Notes under the pieces: generated by a model
Told to the model about the DNA's origin: nothing
The model's input: only the letters and a program-made list of their open reading frames with translations
The model's database searches: none
Program-made: the position numbers and the translations under genes
In this document: piece after piece, positions 42,510-47,242 of the stretch
Layout: each line of letters opens with the position of its first letter
How positions within the stretch are numbered: the stretch's first letter is position 1
Assembly: GCA_949283145.1 (NCBI GenBank)
Contig: CASDRL010000042.1
Coordinates: 1 to 47,242, forward strand
Source of the DNA: an uncultured Clostridia bacterium
Lineage (GTDB): Bacteria > Bacillota > Clostridia > Christensenellales > CAG-917
Reading direction: 5' to 3'
Length of the DNA stretch: 47,242 bases

Positions 42510-43382
42510 TCATTTCCCCGCGTTTTCACCGAATGTCGCGAACGCCGTGCATCCCTGCGGGAGCACCAGCCCTTCCTCGGTGGCGAGCCCTATCTCATCG
42601 GCGTCGATCGCGGCGCTTTTCGGAAGGGAGAGACGGAGTATGTTCGCCATCACTCCGGGCTGCAATCCCGTAGTGTAGGAGTTCAGGCACACAAAGAGCG
42701 GATCCTCCGAGAGCACCTTTGCGACAAGGTCGCTAAGGTCGCTTATGCCCTCCTCTATCTTCCACTTCTCGCCGCCCGGTCCTCTGCCGAAACTGGGCGG
42801 GTCGAGGATGACCGCGTCATATCTGCGCCCGCGTCTGAGCTCCCGCTGAGTGAACTTGAAGCAGTCGTCCACGATATAGCGCATGAGCGCACCGTCCACC
42901 GCGGAGAGCTTTGCGTTCTCCCCCGCGCGCTCCACCATCGCTTTGGCGCCGTCCACGTGACAGACGTGCGCCCCCGCGGCTGCGCAGGCGACGGACGCCG
43001 CGCCGGTATATCCGAAGAGGTTGAGCACGCTTATCTCTCTCCCCGCTCCGCGGATGAGGCGGGACATCCTGTCCCAGTTGACCGCCTGCTCCGGGAAGAG
43101 ACCGGTGTGCTTGAAGCCCATCAGTTTGAGCTTGAACCTGAGCTCCCGCCAGCCGACGGTAAAATCCTCGGGGACGGGACGGAGATAGTTCCACCTGCCA
43201 CCGCCCGTGGAGGAACGCTCGTATATCGCAGCGATCCCTTTATAAGAGCGCAGCGGTTTTTGGGCGCGCCAGATGACCTGCGGATCGGGGCGAAGGAGGA
43301 CGAGGTCCCCCCAACGCTCCAATTTCTCGCCGTCACCCGTTGCGATGACGGAATAGTCTTTCCAATCCGGCGCGACACGCAT
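42510..43382 (-). CDS. RlmI/RlmK-like SAM-dependent methyltransferase
   Basis: 290-residue class I methyltransferase. Motif I is VLNLFGYTGAASVA, the acidic end of beta-2 is HVDGAKAMVERAGENA, and motif IV is VILDPPSFGRGPGGEKW, the DPPSF type of RlmI-family 23S rRNA m5C methyltransferases, but the N-terminal PUA domain is missing. rRNA is the likeliest target by similarity, unproven. It starts 3 bp after the ileS stop, so it is translated in close company with ileS. Confidence 0.9.
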   Translation of the reverse strand: MRVAPDWKDYSVIATGDGEKLERWGDLVLLRPDPQVIWRAQKPLRSYKGIAAIYERSSTGGGRWNYLRPVPEDFTVGWRELRFKLKLMGFKHTGLFPEQAVNWDRMSRLIRGAGREISVLNLFGYTGAASVACAAAGAHVCHVDGAKAMVERAGENAKLSAVDGALMRYIVDDCFKFTQRELRRGRRYDAVILDPPSFGRGPGGEKWKIEEGISDLSDLVAKVLSEDPLFVCLNSYTTGLQPGVMANILRLSLPKSAAIDADEIGLATEEGLVLPQGCTAFATFGENAGK

Positions 43383-43385
43383 GGT

Positions 43386-46300
43386 TCAGCCTATCTTTTT
43401 GACGGAGAGCATGACCTTGTCTCCGTTGATGTCGAGTTCCTTCGCGTAGCCGTCGATGACCTCGGTGACGCTGTCGCAGAGGACGTCCTTTGCGAACTCC
43501 CCTTTCCTGAGCACTTCGAGGGCGACGCCTTCCGCACGGTAGCCCACCGCGATGTGATCGGTGACCTCGAAGCCCGCCTCTTTGCGCATTGTCTGGATCT
43601 TGCTGACGATCTCGCGCTCCGCACCCTCATAGATGAGTTCGTCGTCGAGAGAGGTGTCGAGGGCGACGGTGGTATCGCCGTCGGACTCGGATGAGAAGCC
43701 CTCTCTGCTCTTCACGGAGATGAGCAGGTCGTCCTCGGTGAGCTCGATCTTTTTGCCGTCCGCTTCCGTTGCATATGTGCCCGCACTCCTGACCGCGGCG
43801 ACGATCTCGTCCGCGTGCTCGGCGAGGATCTGACGGATCTTGCCGAGGAGCGCCCCGAACTTGGGTCCCAGGGTCTTGAGCTGCGGTTTCAGCTCGTAAC
43901 TGATGAACTTGCCGCTGTCCGAAGAGATCTGAACGTCCTTGACATTGAGCTCGTCCTCGACGAGAGCTTTGAGGGCTGCGGACAACTCTTTCTTGCCGTT
44001 GTAGATGAGACGACGGAGGGGCTGGCGGTTCTTGATGCCTGCGAGGTTCCTTGCCGCTCTTCCCAGCATGACCACCGCGAGGACGTCCTTCATCCCCTCT
44101 TCGAGGACGGGGTCTATCCTGCTCTCGTCCGCATTCGGGAAGTCGCAGAGGTGCACGCTCTCGGGAGCGTCCTTATAGAACGGCGTCACGAGGTTGCGGT
44201 ACATCGTCTCTGCCATGAAGGGGACGTAGGGCGCGATGATCTTGGTGAGGGTGGAGAGGACGGTGTAGAGAGTGGTGTAAGCCGCCTCTTTGTCCTCGGT
44301 CATGCCGCTCCCCCAGAAACGGTCGCGGCAGCGGCGGACGTACCAGTTGGAGAGGACGTCCACATATGCGCCGATGGCGCGCGCTGTCTCGGTGATCTTA
44401 TACTCGTTCAAGCCCTCGTCCACGAACTTGATGAGGGAGTTCAGCCCGCTCAGGATCCACTTGTCCATGACGGTGAGCTTGACTTTCGCGAGGTCATGCT
44501 CGGAGGGGTCGAACTTGTCGATCTCCGCATACAGCACGAAGAAGGCGTAGGTGTTCCACAGCGTGCCCATGAACTTGCGCTGCGACTCGCTGACGTTCTC
44601 CGCCGAGAAGCGGGAAGGCAGCCAGGGGGCGGAAGAGGTGTAGAAATACCACCTCGTGGCATCCGCGCCCTGCTTGTCGAGCACGCTGAACGGATCGACG
44701 ACGTTGCCCTTATGCTTGCTCATCTTCACGCCGTCCTTGTCGTTGACGTGACCGAGGACGATGCAGTTCTTGAAAGGAGAGCTGCCGAAGAGCATGGTGG
44801 ACACCGCAAGCAGGGTGTAGAACCACCCTCTCGTCTGATCCACCGCCTCCGAAATGAAATCCGCGGGGAAAGTCTCATCGAACACATCCTTATTCTCGAA
44901 GGGATAGTGCCATTGCGCAAAGGGCATTGAGCCGCTGTCGAACCAGCAGTCCAGCACCTCGGGGGTGCGGATCATCTCGCCGCCGCACTCGCACTCCCAC
45001 TTCACTTCGTCGATGTAGGGACGGTGCAGTTCGATGTCCTCTTTGAGACCGCCGAGCTTCCTCAGCTCTTCACGGGAGCCGACAACGTGGATCTTGCCGC
45101 ACTTGTTGCACACCCAGATGGGCAGCGGAGTGCCCCAATATCTCTCGCGGGAGATGCCCCAGTCGATGACGTTTTCGAGGAAGTTGCCCATCCTGCCCGT
45201 GCCGATGGTGGGGGGCATCCAGTTGACGGAAGCGTTGGACGCGAGCAGCTGCTCCTTGACCGCCGTCACCTTGATGAACCACGAACTTCTCGCATAATAG
45301 AGCAAGGGAGTGTCGCAACGCCAGCAGAAGGGATAGCTGTGGGTGAACATCAGCTCCTTGAAGAGCTTACCCTCCTCTTTCAGCCTCTCGATGATGAGCT
45401 TGTCCGCGTCCTTTGCGAACACGCCTTTGAGGTCGTACGCCGCATCCACGAAGCGCCCTCTGCCGTCCACCATCTGCACGAAAGGCAGACCGTAGTGCTT
45501 GCCGACGTTGCTGTCGTCCTCGCCGAACGCGGGAGCGATGTGCACGACGCCCGTGCCGTCCGTGAGGGTAACATAGCCGTCGCAGGTGACGTAGTATGCC
45601 TTTTCTTTCGCGCCCGTCTCGTAATCGAAGAGGGGTTCGTATTCGGCATACTCATACTCCTTGCCTTTCCTGACGGAGAGCTTTTTGTATTCGTCCTCCT
45701 TGAAGAGGCTCGAAATGAGCGCGTCCGCCATGATGTACTTTTCCTCGCCCACCTCGATGAGGGCGTAGTCTTCGGCGGGATTGACGCAGAGCGCGACGTT
45801 GCTGGGGAGCGTCCAGGGTGTGGTCGTCCACGCGAGAAAGAAGGTGTCCTTCTCCCCTTTCACGCGGAATTTGACGAAGACGGACTTCTCCTCCACGTCC
45901 TTATAGCCTTGAGCGACTTCGTGCGAAGAGAGCGCCGTTCCGCAACGGGGGCAGTAAGGGACGATCTTGTAGCCCTTGTAAAGCAGACCCTTGTCCGCCA
46001 TCTGTTTCAGCGCCCACCACACGGACTCGATATATCTGTCGTCGTAGGTGATGTAGGGGTCCTTCATGTCCGCCCAATAACCGATGCGGTCGGACATGAC
46101 TTCCCACTCGTGCTTATACTTCCACACCGACTCCTTGCACTTCTTGATGAAGGGCTCGATGCCGTATTTTTCGATCTCCTGCTTGCCGTCGATGCCGAGC
46201 TGTTTCTCCACCTCGAGTTCGACGGGAAGCCCGTGGGTGTCCCAGCCCGCCTTTCTTCTTACATAGTAGCCCTTCATCGTCTTGTAGCGCGGGATGATGT

Positions 46301-46496
46301 CCTTCATCACGCGGGTGAGGATGTGCCCTATGTGCGGCTTGCCGTTGGCGGTGGGAGGACCGTCATAAAAATTAAAACTTTCGTTGCCTTTGTTTTTTTC
46401 TACACTCTTTTCGAAGATCTCGTTTTCTTTCCAGAACGCGAGGACTTCTTTCTCGCGCTCCACAAAATTGAGAGAAGTGTCAACGGGTTTGTACAT
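43386..46496 (-). CDS. ileS: Isoleucyl-tRNA synthetase, eukaryote-like type 2
   Basis: 1036-residue class I synthetase. It has HIGH (55-58 in GKPHIGHIL), the CP1 editing domain (about 190-400, with GWDTHGLPVE before it and the TTPWTLPSNVAL threonine-rich site), and KMSKHKGN (near 590). The C-terminal anticodon region is long and lacks the final zinc finger typical of type 1. These features place it in type 2, whose members usually resist mupirocin. No T-box leader precedes it. It heads ileS-methyltransferase-RluA-AMP ligase-isomerase. Confidence 0.97.
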   Translation of the reverse strand: MYKPVDTSLNFVEREKEVLAFWKENEIFEKSVEKNKGNESFNFYDGPPTANGKPHIGHILTRVMKDIIPRYKTMKGYYVRRKAGWDTHGLPVELEVEKQLGIDGKQEIEKYGIEPFIKKCKESVWKYKHEWEVMSDRIGYWADMKDPYITYDDRYIESVWWALKQMADKGLLYKGYKIVPYCPRCGTALSSHEVAQGYKDVEEKSVFVKFRVKGEKDTFFLAWTTTPWTLPSNVALCVNPAEDYALIEVGEEKYIMADALISSLFKEDEYKKLSVRKGKEYEYAEYEPLFDYETGAKEKAYYVTCDGYVTLTDGTGVVHIAPAFGEDDSNVGKHYGLPFVQMVDGRGRFVDAAYDLKGVFAKDADKLIIERLKEEGKLFKELMFTHSYPFCWRCDTPLLYYARSSWFIKVTAVKEQLLASNASVNWMPPTIGTGRMGNFLENVIDWGISRERYWGTPLPIWVCNKCGKIHVVGSREELRKLGGLKEDIELHRPYIDEVKWECECGGEMIRTPEVLDCWFDSGSMPFAQWHYPFENKDVFDETFPADFISEAVDQTRGWFYTLLAVSTMLFGSSPFKNCIVLGHVNDKDGVKMSKHKGNVVDPFSVLDKQGADATRWYFYTSSAPWLPSRFSAENVSESQRKFMGTLWNTYAFFVLYAEIDKFDPSEHDLAKVKLTVMDKWILSGLNSLIKFVDEGLNEYKITETARAIGAYVDVLSNWYVRRCRDRFWGSGMTEDKEAAYTTLYTVLSTLTKIIAPYVPFMAETMYRNLVTPFYKDAPESVHLCDFPNADESRIDPVLEEGMKDVLAVVMLGRAARNLAGIKNRQPLRRLIYNGKKELSAALKALVEDELNVKDVQISSDSGKFISYELKPQLKTLGPKFGALLGKIRQILAEHADEIVAAVRSAGTYATEADGKKIELTEDDLLISVKSREGFSSESDGDTTVALDTSLDDELIYEGAEREIVSKIQTMRKEAGFEVTDHIAVGYRAEGVALEVLRKGEFAKDVLCDSVTEVIDGYAKELDINGDKVMLSVKKIG

Positions 46497-46528
46497 CGGT
46501 TGCCTCTTTATTATATAAAATTAGGAAG

Positions 46529-46557
46529 ATTATACCTTAATCAAGCGCGGAACGCAA
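46529..46557 (-). promoter_or_regulatory. Promoter for the ileS operon
   Basis: TTGCGT (46557-46552), 17 bp, TATAAT (46534-46529), only about 32 bp before the ileS start, too short for a T-box. Confidence 0.7.
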
Positions 46558-46602
46558 CCGAATCACGCCTCTTTTTCGGATTTAGAAAGAGCGCGCGGAG
46601 AG

Positions 46603-46630
46603 TTGACATTTTCCCGCGTTGTGCTAAAAT
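46603..46630 (+). promoter_or_regulatory. Promoter for tRNA-Gly
   Basis: TTGACA (46603-46608), 16 bp, TAAAAT (46625-46630), about 48 bp before the mature tRNA. Confidence 0.7.
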
Positions 46631-46684
46631 ACTATCGTTGCCGTCCGGAGCGACACCCCCACGGCAGCGCAAACACCCTTGAAC

Positions 46685-46758
46685 GCGAATGTAGTTTAAT
46701 GGTAAAACAGCAGCTTCCCAAGCTGCGGTCGAGGGTTCGATTCCCTTCATTCGCTCCA
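46685..46758 (+). tRNA. tRNA-Gly (anticodon CCC)
   Basis: A cloverleaf with acceptor GCGAATG/CATTCGC, D-arm with GTTTAATGGTA, anticodon loop TTCCCAA on a CAGC..GCTG stem, T-arm GAGGGTTCGATTCCC (GGTTCGA core), U discriminator and encoded CCA. It reads GGG codons. It is a single gene with its own promoter and terminator. Confidence 0.95.
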
Positions 46759-46761
46759 TCA

Positions 46762-46796
46762 TCGCCGCGCGGCACCTGCCGTGCGGCGCTTTTTTG
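46762..46796 (+). terminator. Terminator after tRNA-Gly
   Basis: GCCGCGCGGCA/TGCCGTGCGGC stem followed by GCTTTTTT, 4-5 bp after the CCA end. Confidence 0.85.
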
Positions 46797-46869
46797 TGCG
46801 CTGCCGCCAACGCGCACTCGTTCGAATTATCTCCGCGCGCACCGTCACCCTTTTGAAAGCGGTTTAATG

Positions 46870-46925
46870 AAACTCCGAGCGTGATGTCGCTCGACACGAT
46901 GTTATCTCATTCGGAGTGGAGCCAC
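46870..46925 (+). repeat. Dispersed repeat R3, copy b
   Basis: Opposite-strand relative of 23606-23660, with ACTCCGA/TCGGAGT ends (46872-46917). 46926-46960, read in reverse, continues with TATCAAGCTGCTC, the short word seen around R2b. Confidence 0.5.
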
Positions 46926-47242
46926 CTTATGAGCAGCTTGATAGGATGCACTTGAATACGATGTTTCTTTTTCAAACACGGAACTACGCGCCGCTCAGCC
47001 TCGTCGCAATCCGCGCGTCTTCGTCGCCGTGCGCCGCATTGCGGCGGTCGGCTCGCCTGTCGCGCGGTTGCTCCTCTTCGCGTCGTGAAAATGCGGAGAC
47101 GTTCGCTTCGCTCCTCGTTCCTACGGAACTATCGCGAAGCTCACTCATTTTCACTCCGCGCGAATTAAAGCGGACAAGAGCGCCGCACCGAAGGTATAGC
47201 GATTGTTACACGAAGTGTCAATCGCGTCATTCCTCCGCCCCG
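46926..47242. other. Hairpin-rich non-coding end of the window
   Basis: No gene is convincing. A nested hairpin at 47085-47154 has outer GTGAAAATG/CATTTTCAC, middle GCTTCGC/GCGAAGC and inner GTTCC/GGAAC; 47199-47225 has GCGATTG/CAATCGC around ACAC/GTGT. 46986-47001 repeats, inverted, the flank of the triple nest at 38886-38947. Confidence 0.6.

Noticed and set aside
46497..46700. T-box leader for ileS
   Set aside because: The promoter is about 32 bp from the start, leaving no room, and no T-box word is visible.
46541..46897. 118-residue minus-strand gene across the tRNA
   Set aside because: It is antisense to tRNA-Gly and its promoter and terminator.

Overview
The window reads as chromosomal DNA of a Bacillota (Firmicutes) bacterium, most likely an uncultured, GC-rich Clostridia member from an anoxic, gut-like habitat. 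The evidence is gene order and gene content. There is a classic Firmicutes run of rpmF-plsX-rnc-smc-ftsY / ylxM-ffh-rpsP-khpA-rimM-trmD / rbgA-rnhB-yraN. YlbJ and TmcAL (YlbM) sit beside pta-ackA, IleRS is of the eukaryote-like type 2, and there is a flavodiiron O2/NO reductase and a long-form PRPP synthetase. Genes are GC-rich at third codon positions, which leaves long false open frames on the opposite strand. SD sequences are strong and promoters are sigma-A-like, mostly with 17-bp spacers. No 16S gene is present, so anything below class level is inference.

Layout. 1-1.3 kb: a MITE-like element cutting off one GNAT acetyltransferase, then a second GNAT. 1.5-2.6 kb: a leader with an attenuator-like terminator, then the PnuC vitamin transporter. 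2.7-11.6 kb (minus): lepA-hemW, prs-UPF0173 hydrolase, rho-DUF2804-fprA. 11.65-12.4 kb (plus): a GDPD phosphodiesterase divergent from lepA. 12.6-14.2 kb: an HTH-Fic protein whose promoter carries three regularly spaced palindromes and whose leader holds the second MITE copy, then a 77-residue orphan. 14.6-17.3 kb: rplS followed by a lipoprotein/GT-C-like membrane fusion. 17.4-30.6 kb: the ribosome, SRP and chromosome housekeeping cluster, interrupted by two repeat-filled gaps. 30.6-38.3 kb: ackA-pta, divergent tmcAL, a domain-swapped GH3 glycosidase, ylbJ and a sigma-like HTH gene. 38.3-39.26 kb: a repeat-rich gap. 39.26-46.5 kb (minus): an ileS-led operon. 46.6-47.2 kb: tRNA-Gly(CCC) and another hairpin-rich stretch.

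How it works together. Most genes serve translation (lepA, rplS, rpsP, rpmF, rimM, trmD, rbgA, ileS, RluA, TmcAL, tRNA-Gly), protein targeting (ffh, ftsY, ylxM), chromosome handling (smc) and central metabolism (acetate via Pta-AckA, PRPP, NAD precursors). pta-ackA and the acetate-using enzyme TmcAL fire from one shared -10 region.

The most unusual content is non-coding. A family of nested-hairpin elements of about 122 bp has three copies (23728-23849, 39010-39130, 39134-39257). The architecture is rigid (16-17 bp outer arms, 14-nt spacers, 13-bp inner arms, 35-36-nt conserved apex), the arms differ between copies but remain complementary, and two copies start exactly at a stop codon. With the 179/175-bp tandem repeat behind trmD, the shared dispersed repeats and the MITE pair, these make up an intergenic repeat system I do not recognise.
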